Positions 23,877 to 36,755 of a stretch of DNA of 64,000 nt are shown piece by piece. This DNA is from Azadirachta indica. Lineage: Eukaryota; Streptophyta; Magnoliopsida; Sapindales; Meliaceae. The position numbers and the translations under genes are program-made. The notes under the pieces were generated by a model, which was given only the letters and a program-made list of their open reading frames with translations, did not search any database and was not told where the DNA came from. Position 1 is the first letter of the stretch. Every line of letters begins with the position of its first letter. The stretch lies in assembly GCA_022749755.1 (NCBI GenBank), contig CM040453.1, forward strand, positions 14,889,368-14,953,367, given 5' to 3'.

Positions 23877-23999
23877 TTAGCATAACCAATGAAAATGGAA
23901 TAGTTGCCTCTTCGAAGAGATTTATTATTTTTCCTTGACTGTTGGCATTAATTATCATATTGCGATGTAATAAAGAGGTTTCTTATGAATCTCCTGTCT

Positions 24000-24774
24000 C
24001 TGTACTTTGATTGCATCCATATATAATTTAATAATGTTGTTTTCATGAGGCAGTTAAGCTTCTCTCTCTCTTTATCGAATGCGTACATGCACCAACATTT
24101 GTGACAGTAGTGAGTGCTTCTATAGCTCATGGTGCCAACCTAGTTTCTTGTAGTGTTACCCAATCCTACATAAATTCAGCAACAAAGAAGGGTGAGATAG
24201 AAGAAGAACGTTGAGTTAATTATCTGAAAAAATATTGTAAATCTATAATTTGCATGAGATTTCTTGTTGATCAAAATGAATGTATATATGTTCAACATGT
24301 AATTGTTTCGGAGAAGGGTTCTCATTATTGGTGGACCACGACGGCTTTAATGACTTGGTAGTCACCTGTAAGAAAGCTAACTAAAGATACATATCTTTAT
24401 GCTAGATGGTAAGTGGAACAAATCATTGCGGCCATGTAATTTCAACGCTTGTTTCAAGGTCTTCCGAGGAGTAAAAGAAAAATGTGTATATTTATTTAGT
24501 TTTATAATAAATTATGGACAAAATTGCGGATAAAAGTTCTCTCTTGATTTGCGAATTAAATTGATTTAGAAAATGATTTTACATATGTATTTAGGTTTTT
24601 TCCAACTGTTATAATTTTTATAGTAATAATATTTTCGAAATAAAAAATCAGTACAAATATTATTCAATTTTAACATTCAAGTTCGTAGTATGAGATGGAT
24701 AATAATAGGATATTAAGATCATAGGAGGGAATAAATTGTTAAAAAAATGAAACTATGTTATAATTTGTTATTTC
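24000..24774. other. Downstream flank of gene C
   Basis: No gene. Colinear with the flank of gene E (40476-41250) and partly with that of gene G: 'cagttaagcttctctctctctttat', then 'gctcatggtgccaacctagtttcttgtag'. Confidence 0.65.
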
Positions 24775-25100
24775 ACCAAAATTGACATTGATGCAGTTAA
24801 CAGCTTGGCTAGTCATACACACACGTCAACTCTCATCCTTCTTCACTACCAACAAAGCTAGTGCTACATATAGGCTCTTGCTCTTTCAAATAAACCCTTT
24901 CCTTAATAATTCATTCACTTGGACCGCTCCTAGAAGATTGCATGTTCAGTCAAACTCATCTCGTAATGTAGTAAATTTGGGTACGTAGCATCCTGAATCA
25001 GGTCAATTTGATTTTATATTTCTTTTAATGGTGGTAGTTTACCCAGCAACTATTCTACTATCACATGGGAAATTTTGGCAAATAATGCCTTAATTTTAAG
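24775..25100 (-). mobile_element. Old antisense gypsy pol relic (C-D spacer)
   Basis: Read on the minus strand, it matches the segment before and at the start of the reverse transcriptase of the gypsy element at 41321 (the region of VDELLKKGF and the [15 protein letters not shown] motif), with stops and indels. Equivalent relics lie at 46690-47150 and 55470-56560. It predates the younger insertions around it. Confidence 0.6.
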
Positions 25101-25283
25101 TAGACGGTAACCAAAATTATGTCAGATGTTGGATGCAAATTAATCCTATTCTTTTTGAGTTAGCGCAATACGAGGCGAACATTAACGACTTCTCAGTGGA
25201 TCAGTGTCAGAAAAATAACTTAGCTGCAATCATTATTGCATAACGTCTCTTAATAATCCATTTGTCTGGAATCATGTTAATTA

Positions 25284-27729
25284 TTGTAGAATTTCTTACC
25301 CATATTTAATAACCGATGCAGTATATTTATAGTATTCAATAAACTCCCGTCCTTTTACGGTATTGTAAATGTGTGTATATATATGTTGTATGAGTTTGAT
25401 TATTGTATGGGTCTGACCCGACTCAAGTATAGTTTAAATCTGACTCAAAATCCAAAATATATATTTGAGTGTTTAGGGCAAATATTGTACTATACATCTT
25501 TTTTATTCTTAGGTGAAAATTTGCCTCTCTCCTCTGTGATTTTTCCTCTAAAACTTTTCAAAAGTTTTCCACGTAAAATTAGTGTTGTTTGTGTTTGTTA
25601 TTATTTCCTCTAATAGTAATACTGGATAGCATTACTATTAGAAGGCCAAGACAATAGATTCGACCACCTGAGCATTGTGGTTACACTGATATGGTTTCAT
25701 ATGCGTTATCTATTGCTGAGACAATGAGCACATATAAGCCTACTACTTTCAAGAAAGTGATATCTTTTCCAGAAGTAAAACAGTTGATGGGTGCCATGAT
25801 TGACGAGATAAAGTCTTTATATAAAAATCAGACATGGAAGTTAGTGACATTACCTAAGAGATAGCGAGTTATAGGATGCAAATGAGTCTACAAAAAAAAG
25901 AAAGGATATCAAGGTTGAAGCTCTTAGATACAAAGCACATCTGATATCAAAAAGTTATACACAAAAATAGGGAATTGATTTCAATGAAGTATTTTCTCTA
26001 GTTGTGAAACACAGCTCTATTAGAGTGCTGTTAGTTTTGGTTGCTGTGTATAATCTTCATCTTGAGTAGTTGGATGTCAAAATAGCATTTTTGCATGGCA
26101 CATTGGAAGAGCTGATTTACATGAATCAGTCAAAGGATTTTATCTCTTCAAATAAACAAAACTATGTTTATTTCCTTAAAAAATCCTTATATGATTTACA
26201 GCCATCACCTGGATAGTGGTATAAAAAATTTAATGATTTCATGCTTAATTGTGTATCCACTAGAAGTGTTTATAATATTTATGTGTATTATAAGAGACTC
26301 TATGATAATAGTTACAGTTATCTGTTATTATATGTTGATGACATGTTATAGTTGCAAAAAACATATCAGATATTGATTCATTGAAAAAACAGTTGAGTGA
26401 TAAATTTGAGATGAATGAATTGGGTGCAGTAAAGAAGATTTTAAGTATGAAGATTCACAAGGAAAAAGGATAAGGGACTTTATTCTTATCACAATAGGGT
26501 TACATTGAGAAAGTCCTTGATAGGTTCAACATGAGTAATTGCAAGTTCATGAGTACACCATTAGCAACCCACTTCAAGTTATCTGCAAATTTGTCACCCA
26601 CAACATAGGGTGAGGTGGAGTATAAGAAGCATGTTCCGTATTTCAATACAGTTGAAAGTCTCATGTATGCTATTATTTGTACTAAACTTGATCTAGCTCA
26701 TACTATTAGTGTAATGAGTAGGTATATAGCTTCTTTTGGAAAAGAACACTAGAATGCTGTGAAGTGGATATTGTGGTATTTAAAAGGCACTAGTTATTTA
26801 GGACTGGTATTTAATAAGGCAACATCAAACATAACTGAGTTAACAGGTTATATGGATTTTGATAATGCAGGAGATCTAGAGAGAAGAAGGTTGTTGGCAA
26901 GTTATGTTTTTAACTTATCTTATTATACCATTAGTTGGAAGACAATATTGTAAGCTATAATAGCATTGTCAACTACATAGCTGAATACATGGCTATTACA
27001 GAAGCAATGAAAGAAGCTTTATGGCTGAGAGGTCTTATGAGTGACTTTGGATTGTCACAACAACAGATAGTTGTACATTGTGATAGTCAGAGTATCATCC
27101 ATTTGACTAAGAGCTAGATGTTTCATGAAAGTACAAAGCATATTAATGTCAGGTTCTATTTTGTCAAAAATGTGGTTGCAAATGTTTCTATTACAGTACA
27201 GATCTATACATAAGAATCCAGCAGAAATATTGACCAAAGTAGTTCCTATGGCCAAGTTCAAGCATGGCTTGGACTTGATTTGTATTTGTAGCATTTGATG
27301 AGCTCTTATGGGCATAGTGGAGAGGTTCAAGTAAATATGTGCCAAGGCAGAGATTTATAGAATTTATGGCCGATATTTAGTAACCAATATAGTATATTTG
27401 CAGTATTTGATAAGACCCCATCCTTTTACGGTATTATATATGTGTGTATATATATATTGTATGGGTTTGATTACTATAAGGGCCTGAGCCTACTCGATGT
27501 AGTCCGAATCTGACCTAAAACCCAAAATATATATTTAAGTGTTTAGAGCAAACATTATACTGTACATCTTCTTTATTCTTAAGTAAAAATTTGCCTCTCT
27601 CTCGTGGTTTTTCCTCTTAAAATTTTCAAAAGTTTTTCACATAAAATTGGTGCTGTTTGTATTTGTTATTATTTTCTATTTGCTCATTTACTTTATTCTC
27701 ATTACACTCATGATTACTTTAGCTATCAT
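25284..27729 (+). mobile_element. Decayed, internally deleted Ty1/copia element
   Basis: The two LTRs are at about 25284-25620 and 27355-27729. They share 'cagtatttgataag/attcaataaac', 'tccttttacggtatt' and 'gtgtgtatatata' blocks, and AATTA may be the 5-bp target duplication (25279-25283, 27730-27734). Between them, gag, protease and integrase are missing. What remains is the copia reverse transcriptase and RNase H, with many stops and frameshifts: VIGCK..YKKK, LDVK, then YVDDM at ~26330, then MSRYIASFGK at ~26715 and CDSQSIIHL at ~27078. The primer site is not recognisable. It cannot move by itself. Strand is inferred from the pol reading direction. Confidence 0.8.
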
Positions 27730-27932
27730 AATTAGAAATTCTTGGTATTAACACTGATGTAGTGTAGACTAGTTAGGAGTGTTTTGAGTTACATATATTA
27801 GAATTTGGCTATTGACAAGTTGATTTTTAATAAGATAAATAGAATACATTTGCCTCCAACAATGATCTTTGCAAAATTTTGCAAAATTTTGTGAATTTAA
27901 GATTGAAAATAACATTATTTCAAAGTCATTGC

Positions 27933-30900
27933 GAGTCTTTCAAGGCTAAAATAAGGATGTCGTGAGCTAGTTGGTAATGGTCATTTTGCGTTGTTTTGCA
28001 AGATTGTTGGTTAACAAAGCCTATCATTGATATGATAAACATTCCTATGCATGCTGCTACTTCTCTTCGAATAAAAGTGTTTGATGTTATCACAAATTCA
28101 GCGTGGTCCATCCCCACTAGTTTTCCTTCTAGATTCCCTGTTAATTAATGTGATGTTAATTTTTCTTTTTCAATTAAAGTTGTTATGTTTTAATAGAATT
28201 AGGATTCCTAGTTAGTTTTAATTTTATATTATCATCGTTTAAGAATACTATAAATAAGTTGCTTTATGGTATTCCGATAGTTGAGATAGAAAATAATAAT
28301 AAGAGAACCCATAAGTCATTATTTTTTGGAAAAATATCTTTCAGTTTTCTTCTTCTTTGCATCCCTTGTTTTCAGCTATGTTTGTTGTTGATTTTTTTGT
28401 CCTTTTACTTCAGTTTGAATGTAAAAAATCATTTAAATAACTAACATAAATTGGTGTCATAGCAAGGTTTCAAAGGGAGTTGTTTTCTAAAAAAGAAGAG
28501 GAAGACAACTTGCGATATAGAATGGACAATACACGTTCATCATACACAATAATTCAACAATCTTATGTGCCCATCTTTGATAGTGAAAATTATGATTTTG
28601 GTGTATAAAGATGAAAACTCTTTTTATCTCTCTGGATTTATGGGATTTTGTGGAAAAAAGAATTGAAGAATTTGAATCACTAGAAGATATGTCAGAAGCT
28701 TAGAAAAAATCCTTGAAAGAAAGGAAGCAAAAAAATGCTTGTGCACTTGGGAAGATTCAGTAAGGAGTTTCGAATACAATCTTTCCTAAAATTATCGGTG
28801 CAACAAAGGCAAAAGAGGCATAGCATATTCTCCAAGAAGAATCTCTAAACCTCAAGATCTTAAAAAGGATTTTGAAAACATAAATTTAAAAGAGAATGAG
28901 ACAAAGCAAAAGTTGTCGACAGATTTACGGAACTTGTAAATTAAATGAAACTATATAGTGAGAAGAATGATGATAAAAAGATTATTGAAAAGGTGTTAAT
29001 TAGTTTACTTGAAAAGTTTGATCCAATCGTTTCTATAATAGAAGAAACAAATAATCTTTCTAACTTGTTAATACAAGAATTGATAGGTTCTTTAAAATCC
29101 TTTGAGCGTAGATTGTTGCGGCGTTCTGAAAAATCTATTTAGAGTGCATTTCAATTTAAGGTGAATATTAATCAAGAGAATTCCTTGAGAGGATATCAAC
29201 AAGGAAAAGGAAGGGGAAAATCCAATTACGATAAAAAATTACAAGGTGAAGAAGTGTCATAATCTCAACAAAGATACAGTATCTACAAAAGGAGTAGTCA
29301 TGTGGGGAAGGACTACTGGTTCAAGGAAAAGCCTCAATGTTTTAATCACAAGAAATTTTGATATTTGCAAAAGGATTACAGGAACCAAAAAAATAGCAAG
29401 TATTGTAGAAGAAACAGAAGATGAAGAAAACTTATTTTTTGCTTGTCAAAGTGTCTTGGAACTGAAAATTAATGTTTGGTTTCTTGATAGTGGCTATAGC
29501 AATCATATGACTGGAAATAAAAATATTTTCCTATATATGGATGCTACTGTTAACTCATAAGTAAAGATGGGCAATGGTGCTTTAGTGCAAGTAGAAGGAA
29601 ATGGTACAATTGTGGTTAAAACTGATATTGGAACTAAATACATTATAGATGTATTGCTTGTTCTAAATTTAAAGCAAAACTTGCTTAGTATTAGGCAATT
29701 GATAGAGCATGGGTATTTTGTTCACTTTGAAGATCCCGACTGCACTATTTTTGATAAAAAAAAAAACATGAAACGCATCTTGTGAAAAAAATAAAAATGA
29801 AGGAAAACAGAATATTTCCCATTATGTTCAAACATATAGAAAACATGGCTTTGAAAGTAGAAACACTTGATGAATCATAGTTAAGGCATCAAAGATTGGG
29901 GCACTTAAACTTTCAAGGTTTAAGGTTGCTTTCTCAAAATAACATGGTCATAGAATCGCCAAGTTTGATTGAAAATAAAGAAGGAGTTTGTGATGGTCGT
30001 GCCCTCAGAAAACACCATCAATAATCATTTCTAAGGGGAGTTCCAATACGAGCAAAGCAAGCACTTGAATTGGTTCACATAGATGTTTGCTCAGGGTAAA
30101 AGTTAGTATTTTATTATTTTTATTGATGATTTCACTCGAATGACATGGTATTTTTTATGAGATAAAATTTGAAGTATTTCAAATTTTTAAGAAGTTTAAA
30201 AGGTTTATTGAAAAGTAAAGTGGATATTACATAAAAACTTTAAGCAGTGACAAAGGTCAAGAATACAATTGGCAAGCATTTGACAAGTTTTGTGAAAATG
30301 AAGGTGGTGAAAGGCAACTTACTATTGGCTACACTCCAAAAAAATTTGATTATTCCAAAGAAAGAATCAAACCATCATTGAAATGGTCGAGTCTATGCTT
30401 CATGAAACAGGGTTGCCTAAAATTTTTTGGGCTAAAGCAGTATACACTGCTATTTACTTGATAAATAGGTGTCCAATAAAAGCATTATAGAATCGAAAAC
30501 CCATTAAAGCTTGAAGCGGGAGAAAGCCATCGGTAAGACATCTAAAGGTATTTGGTTCTATTTGTTATGCTCAAGTTCCAAAAGTAAAGAGACAAAAGCT
30601 TGATGAGACAAGTGAAAAATACATTTTTCTTGGTTATAGCACATGATCTAAAGGCTATAGGTTGTATAATTTGAAGAGCAACAAGATGATTATAAGTCGA
30701 GATGTATTATTTGATGAGAAAGCAACATGGAATTGGGAGCAAAACAAGCTTGATAGTAAAGAAGTGCTTATGGAAGAAATTCAAACAGAATCACCCACGG
30801 ATATTGAACAGAATAAAAAATTCTCCTCAAATTCTTTCACCATCAAATCCATCCCCATCATGTAATGAGTCTCTTAGTTCATCTTCATCATCACCATCAT

Positions 30901-33900
30901 CAACTCCCCAGAAAATGACGAGTTTGGCAAAGATTTATGAAAGTTGTAATTTTTACGTCTTTGAACTCGAAAATTTTGATAAAGCTGTGAAAGATGAAAC
31001 TTCAAGAAAAGCTATACAAGAAGAAATTGATGTCGTTGAAAAAAACAAAACATCGCAGCTTGTCAATAGGCTAATTGGTAAAGAAATTATCATACTGAAA
31101 TGGGTTTATAGGGTGAAATATAATGCAGATGGTAATGTTTAACGTAATGATGCACGTTTAGTGCCTAAAGGTTATTCACAACAGCCTGGTATTGACTATA
31201 ATGAAACTTTTTCTTCAGTCGCTCGCCTGGACACCGTAAGAACTCTGATTGCAGTGGCTCCACAAAAAGTTAGTCACTCTATCAGTTTGATGTGAAGTCA
31301 GCATTTTTGAATGTAGAATTGGAAAAACACAATTATGTTGCACAACCTCAAGGCTTTATTATCAAAAGGAGAAGAACAAAAAGTGTACAAGCTACGAAAG
31401 GCTTTGTATGGCCTAAAACAAACACCAAGAGCTTGGTACACTCAAATTGATGGTTACTTTCTCAAGCAAGGATTCCGCAAAAGCAAAAATGACCTACCCT
31501 ATATGTGAAATGTCAAGGTAAGTCCAGCATTCTCATTGTTGCTCTCTATGTTGATGATCTAATTTTTACTAGAAACAATGAAAAAATGGCTAAAGAATTT
31601 TAGGTGAAGATGATGAAACAATATGAGATGAGTGACATGGGTTTGTTGCACTACTTTCTTGGTATTGAGATTTATCAAGAAAATGATGGAGTGTTCATTT
31701 GCCAAAAGAAATATGCTAAGAGCATTCTTATGAAATTCGGGATGCTTGGGTGTAATCCGTTGACAGCACCAATTGTTCTGAATTAAAAATTATTGAAGGA
31801 AGATGGAGGAAAAAAAATTGATGAGACATATTAAAGAAGTTTAATTGGAAACTTATGTTATCTCACAGCTACTAGACATAATATCATGTTTGCCTCAAGT
31901 TTATTATCAAGATTTATGCACTCTCCAAGCAATTTTCATCTTGGAGCAGCAAAAAGAGTGCTTAGATACTTGCAAGGCACAATGAATTACGACATCAAAT
32001 ATTGGAAAGACACAAATGTGAAGTTGGTTGGATTTTGTGACAATAATTAGGGTGGTTGTTTTGATGATATGAAAAGCACATCAGGCTATATTTTTTCTCT
32101 TGGTTCGGTTATGATTTCTTGGGCATCAAAGAAACAACAGACAGTGGCACAATCCACTGCTGAAGCAGAATATATTTCAGCATCATTGACCGCCTCAAAG
32201 GCCATTTGGTCGCAGAAAATTTTACAAGATATTCAAGAGAAGCAAGAAGATAGGGAGCTAGTTTGTAACCATAAATCAGCTATAACAATTGCGAAAAACA
32301 TAGTTTTTCGCAGCAGAACAAGACACATAGCTATCAAGTATCATTTCATCCGAAAAGCAATTGACAATGAAGAGATTCAACTAAAGTACTGCAAGTCCGA
32401 AGCACAAGTGGCTGACATACTTACAAAGGCTCTCTCAAAAGAGAAATTCCTACAACTAAGAGAACTTTTAAGAGTTCAGGAACATCACATTAAGGGGAAG
32501 AATGTTAATTAATGTGATGTTAATTTTTCTTTTTTAATTAAAGTTGTTATGTCTTAATAGAATTAGAACTCCTAGTTGAACTTTGATTTTATATTATCTT
32601 TGTCTAAGAATACTATAAATAAGTTGCTTTATGGTATTCCGATAGTTGAGACAGAAAATAATAACAAGAGAATCAAGAAGTCATTATTTTCTGGAAAATA
32701 CCTCTCAGTTTTTCTCTTCTTTGCAGTCCCCTGTTTCAGCTATGGTTGTTGTTGATTTTTTTGTCATTTTGCGTTAGTGTGAATGCAGAAAATCATTCAA
32801 ATAACTAACATTCCCTAATGTTGCCGCTGAAATTCAATCTACTATCCTCCCAAGTTATCCTAAAGCAGACACTTTTATTTGGTCTTTCTCTAAGGCTGAT
32901 ACTCTTACTCTAAAAGAAAGCTATGAATTCTGCCATCAAGCAAATTCATCTCAGCCATGGTCTTCTTAATTTGGAGGAAATTTATCCCTCGACTCTCAAT
33001 TCTTCTTCGGAAAATTTTCATGGAAAAATCTCCACAGATGATAATCTGCAAAAACGCGGGATTACCTTGGTCACGGTCTGTCAACTTTGCCCTTCAGCTT
33101 TTGTCGAAGAAACCCCAGACCACAGTTTTTGTGATTCTAATTTTGCTCAATCTCTTTGGAATTGGATTTCAAGGATCTTCAATACAACACTTCCCCCACA
33201 TAGTTGCTGGCCGGAATTATGGAATGCAATTTCTAATAAACACTTCTCATCACAAATCCAAAACCTTTGGTTTTTGGCCTGCTGCGGGTAGTTGATTCCA
33301 TCTGGAAAGTTCGTAACTCTATTCATTTTCAGAATACCTCCGTCCGCTTATCTAATGCTTATCGATCCTGCATAGCTTTAATACAAGATCTTTCTAGTGT
33401 GTGCCCTGGCAATATTTGCAATAATTCAGATACTGTCATCTTGACCAGTCTAGGTGTGGCTCCTCATCTTGGCCGTTCACCACGCAGTCACGAAGTTTTC
33501 TGGAAGCCACCACCTTTTGGTTAGGTTAAAGTTAACACAGATGGGCTGTCTAAACATAATCCTGGTGCTGCTTGTGGAGGGGTACGTTTTTCGTGATCAT
33601 TTTGGCTCATTTTTAGGAGGTTTTACAATGCCTCTAGATGTTCAATCCTCCTTTTTGGCAGAAGTTTATGCAGTGATCTTAGCAGTGGAAGAAGCTTGGT
33701 TTCGCAAATGGCATAAACTATGAATAGAAAGTGAATTGGTTGCTGTTGTTACCTGTCTTATTTCAGATTCCTCCCTTCCCACTTGGCCTCTTCATGTCCA
33801 TTGGCCTAATTGTCTCTATACTTTATGCAACATAAAATACTACATCTCTCGTATCTATAGAGAAGGCAATCAAGTAACTCATTACTTGGCAAACCAAGGC

Positions 33901-34661
33901 CTTAGTTGTAATTCTTACACCTGGCTGACTACTCCACCACATAATATTCGCAAAAGTCTACTTCTCAACTATTGGGGTGTGCCCAATTTTCGGTTTTCTT
34001 TTTTCCCCTGCATACTGGTTGCTAGCTGATTTCTCCTACTGCTAGCTTGTTCTGCTGCTGCCTTGTATCCAAATGATGTCGTCCAAAGATACTGGATTCT
34101 TCTTTCTCTGCTGTTGCTGGTTTTATTGTTGGCTACTTCTTGTTTGGAATTGTTTTGTTGTTGGATTTGTTCGTATTCTACTGACTCTGTTTCTCAAGCT
34201 AAGAAAACAACTCATTTTTGCTTCTGCGCTGCCCAGAGCTTTTGTTGGTTGCTTACTTGGTGTTTGCAAAAACATAATGACAAGCTTATCTTGATTTTGT
34301 TTGTGGTTATTGTTTCTTTTCGCTTGCTACATCCAAGTAATGTCACTCTGCTACTGTTACTTCTTCTCAAGCAAAGAACATCTACAAGCAGTTGTTTTTG
34401 GTGTTTTTTGGTTGCTATCTGCTGTTGCTGCTCTTGGTTGCTGATTTCCCGATTGACAACTGCTGTTGATGCTTCAATTCTCTGCAATTTTGCTTGCTGT
34501 TTTTAAGCCAATGTGTTGCTGCAGTTATTTATAGTTGCTGCAGCTTTTCATTGTGATTTGCATGATATTTTCTTTGTACATTAAACCTTTTAGTTTTGCT
34601 CTTGTATCATCTTTACTCTTTCTCTTTTCAGTAATATATTATTCTTCACTCTTTAAAAAAA
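27933..34661 (+). mobile_element. 5' truncated LINE with 11-bp target duplication, split by a copia element
   Basis: AAAGTCATTGC stands just before (27922-27932) and just after (34662-34672) the element, whose 3' end is a poly(A) run (34655-34664). Its own sequence is 27933-28138 plus 32816-34661, about 2.05 kb. It contains the C-terminal end of a plant LINE pol: the zinc-binding reverse-transcriptase tail (zf-RVT, with CQLCPSAFVEETPDH, ~32915-33195) and an RNase H-like domain (VNTDGLSKHNPGAACGG, ~33515-33905), both broken by frameshifts and stops. A TTGCTG-rich 3' UTR follows. The surrounding DNA matches the corresponding uninterrupted spacer near 18990 and 47520, confirming the insertion. 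Confidence 0.88.
28139..32810 (+). mobile_element. Complete but inactive Ty1/copia element nested in the LINE
   Basis: The LTRs are 28139-28446 and 32503-32810 (308 bp each, TG...CA). TTCCC is duplicated at 28134-28138 and 32811-32815. A primer site (ttggtgtcatagcaag, initiator-Met tRNA type) follows LTR 1 and a polypurine tract (aaggggaagaa) precedes LTR 2. Order: gag-like region with UBN2-type sequence from ~28524; protease with the DSGYSNHMTG site (~29485); integrase region (~29880-30660); reverse transcriptase (ALYGLKQTPRAWY near 31400, YVDDLIF near 31550); RNase H ([12 protein letters not shown] near 32150, ending ADILTKALS near 32415). Integrase before reverse transcriptase makes it copia. 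Many stops and frameshifts break all reading frames. Confidence 0.92.
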
Positions 34662-34672
34662 AAAGTCATTGC

Positions 34673-35671
34673 CGGATCTCTTAATGTAACTTTTAAGATT
34701 TTTATCTTTTTATTAAAAATTTAAATTTATATATTATTCTTTTTATTTTCTTTATTTAATTTCTAGTGATTCAATAAGATCTTTAATTCGAGTGATTTTA
34801 AAAGTCACTGCTTGCGCTTGTCAAAGGGTTTTGGTTCTTTGTCTCCTCCTATGATTGTTAATTTTTTTATGCCTTTGCTTTTTAATTAAAATTTAAATTT
34901 AAATTTACATGTTCTTCTTTTTATTCTTAAAAAAGAATTATAGAGTCCTTACAAAAAGACAAACATGTTATCTGTACAATTATAGAGTACTTATAGAGAA
35001 GGATCCTGACAAAAAGCCTAATGATAGGTATTCTTTAAGAAAAAACAGAGGTATTGTTAGTGATTATAAGATCAATCTGGACATCTCTATTTTCAAGGTA
35101 CCAAGGACTTTCTGAGATGGGATGCGATCGAGAAATTAAATTAAAGAATTGTCAACTGCAATCAGTAGAGCAATCAAGGCATAAGCGTATGCGCAACAAA
35201 AGAAAAACCAATAAAACTGCTTACAGCCTTTTAATAGGCCAGCAGATTTATTGTCATAATCATTTTCCATTTGAGCAAGAAACTACCGTGGAGGTAATTC
35301 AGGCACTTGCAGTTCGAGAGTAGGAAATTCGAGGGCTAACAATTTTAGTGCATGAAATTGTTTCAAGTAAAGCAATCTACAGTAGCAAGACAGAAAACTG
35401 TCTGACAACCCTTCCTTAATGGAGCAGTATCATTACCACAAACAATAAACATCATATGTCCTGGATATTAAATTTGCTTCTAATTTCTTACAACATTAAG
35501 ATAATTAATTAATTAATATACACTATCGTCAGGCCATTGCAGATGGGAGAATCGACCTGTTCCAAGATAAAAATATGCCACTGATAACATAGCCAGATTA
35601 AATTAATATTAATAATCAGCAGTTATTGAATCTATCCACCCTGAAATGAAAAACATAAATAAATAACCATT
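34673..35671. other. Upstream flank of gene D
   Basis: Colinear with the upstream flanks of genes B (~18990-19310) and F (~47520-48050), e.g. 'ccggatctcttaatgtaac', 'ggaaattcgagggctaa' and 'gtaaagcaatctacagt'. It contains a short gypsy gag relic, annotated separately. No gene. Confidence 0.65.
34985..35140 (+). mobile_element. Short gypsy gag relic
   Basis: Reads SDYKINLDISIFK and, after a frameshift, DFLRWDAIE. These resemble GDYKVNLDLPVFK and DFLDWLADVE in the gag of the gypsy element at 41321. The fragment has no LTRs. It seems absent from the same place upstream of gene F. Confidence 0.5.
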
Positions 35672-35752
35672 GAAGACTTGGTAAGTCTTCACCTGCTTCG
35701 ATGACTAAGAATAGAATGCACAGAACAGTTCAAGAACTCCCATCTATAAATA
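35672..35752 (+). promoter_or_regulatory. Promoter of gene D: palindrome plus TATA
   Basis: GAAGACTTGGTAAGTCTTC at 35672-35690, TATAAATA at 35745-35752, ATG 108 bp after the TATA start. The outer arms are fully paired. Confidence 0.75.
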
Positions 35753-35852
35753 GTCTAGTTTCCCATGCAAGATTTCTCAACCCTCAACATATACAATAAC
35801 TAATACAATTAATTGCTAGAGATCGTAGATATACAGCCTAACATAAATCACA

Positions 35853-36652
35853 ATGAAAGGTATTCATTTTCTTTTAGGTTTCGCACTCTTGGCTTTGGCT
35901 TCTTCATTGGCATCTGCTTATGACCCCAGCCCTCTTCAGGATATCTGCGTAGCCATCGATGACCTCAAGAATGGTGGTAAGTGCATATGCTCTCCGTCTC
36001 GTTTGAAATATTCTTACAAGTTTTCATATTGGATGAAGTTAAATATCAATACTGTTATTTCTGCTGCTATACAAACAGTCTTATTATATGTTTCCATGCA
36101 GTGTTTGTGAATGGGAAGTTCTGCAAGAACCCCAAGCTTGCCAAACCAGAAGATTTCTTCTTTTCAGGGCTCGACAAGCCTGGGAACACAGCAAACCAAG
36201 TCCGTTCAAATGTCACAACTGTAAACGTCGACCAAATTCCAGGACTCAACACTCTTGGAATATCTGCAGTCCGTATTGACTATGCACCATACGGCCAAAA
36301 CCCACCTCACACTCACCCCCGTGCCACTGAGATCCTAGTAGTCCTGGAGGGAACTCTTTACGTTGGTTTTGTGACATCAAACCAGCTAAACAATACCCTC
36401 ATTGCCAAAGTCCTGAACAAGGGAGATGTATTTGTGTTCCCAATTGGTCTCATTCACTTCCAATTCAATATTGGAAAAACAAATGCAGTCGCCATTGCCG
36501 CTCTAAGCAGCCAGAACCCCGGTGTGATTACCATAGCAAACTCGATCTTCGGAGCCAAACCACCCATCAACCCTGACTTTCTGGGCAGGGCATTCCAGCT
36601 GGATGTAAATGTGGTGAAATCTCTTCAAGCCAAATTCTGGTCTACCAATTAA
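35853..36652 (+). CDS. Germin-like protein, gene D (type 1), intact
   Basis: Exons 35853-35976 and 36102-36652; 224 residues. Secreted cupin with signal peptide, Cys32/Cys49, NVT at N78, HTHPRATE and GLIHFQFN. The intron is almost the same as that of gene B, including the 'tcttattatatgtttccatgcag' end, so B and D duplicated together recently. Small differences: Asn for Asp in KFCKNPK and Arg for Gly in NQVRSNVTT. The second is shared with gene F, tying D more closely to F there. AATAAA at 36750-36755. Gene E, its type 2 partner, follows 2.9 kb downstream. Confidence 0.94.
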
Positions 36653-36755
36653 TTAGCAGAACCAATGAAATTGTAGTAGCGTCCTCTTCGGAGGGATTTA
36701 TTGTTTTTCCTTGATTATTGGCACCAATTATCATATATTATTGTAATGTAATAAA

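Noticed and set aside
25371..25613. 80-codon frame within the first copia LTR
   Set aside because: LTR sequence; the equivalent part of the second LTR is not open and has no domain.
34063..34506. 147-codon Leu/Cys-rich plus-strand frame
   Set aside because: It lies in the TTGCTG-rich 3' UTR of the LINE; composition, not a membrane protein gene.
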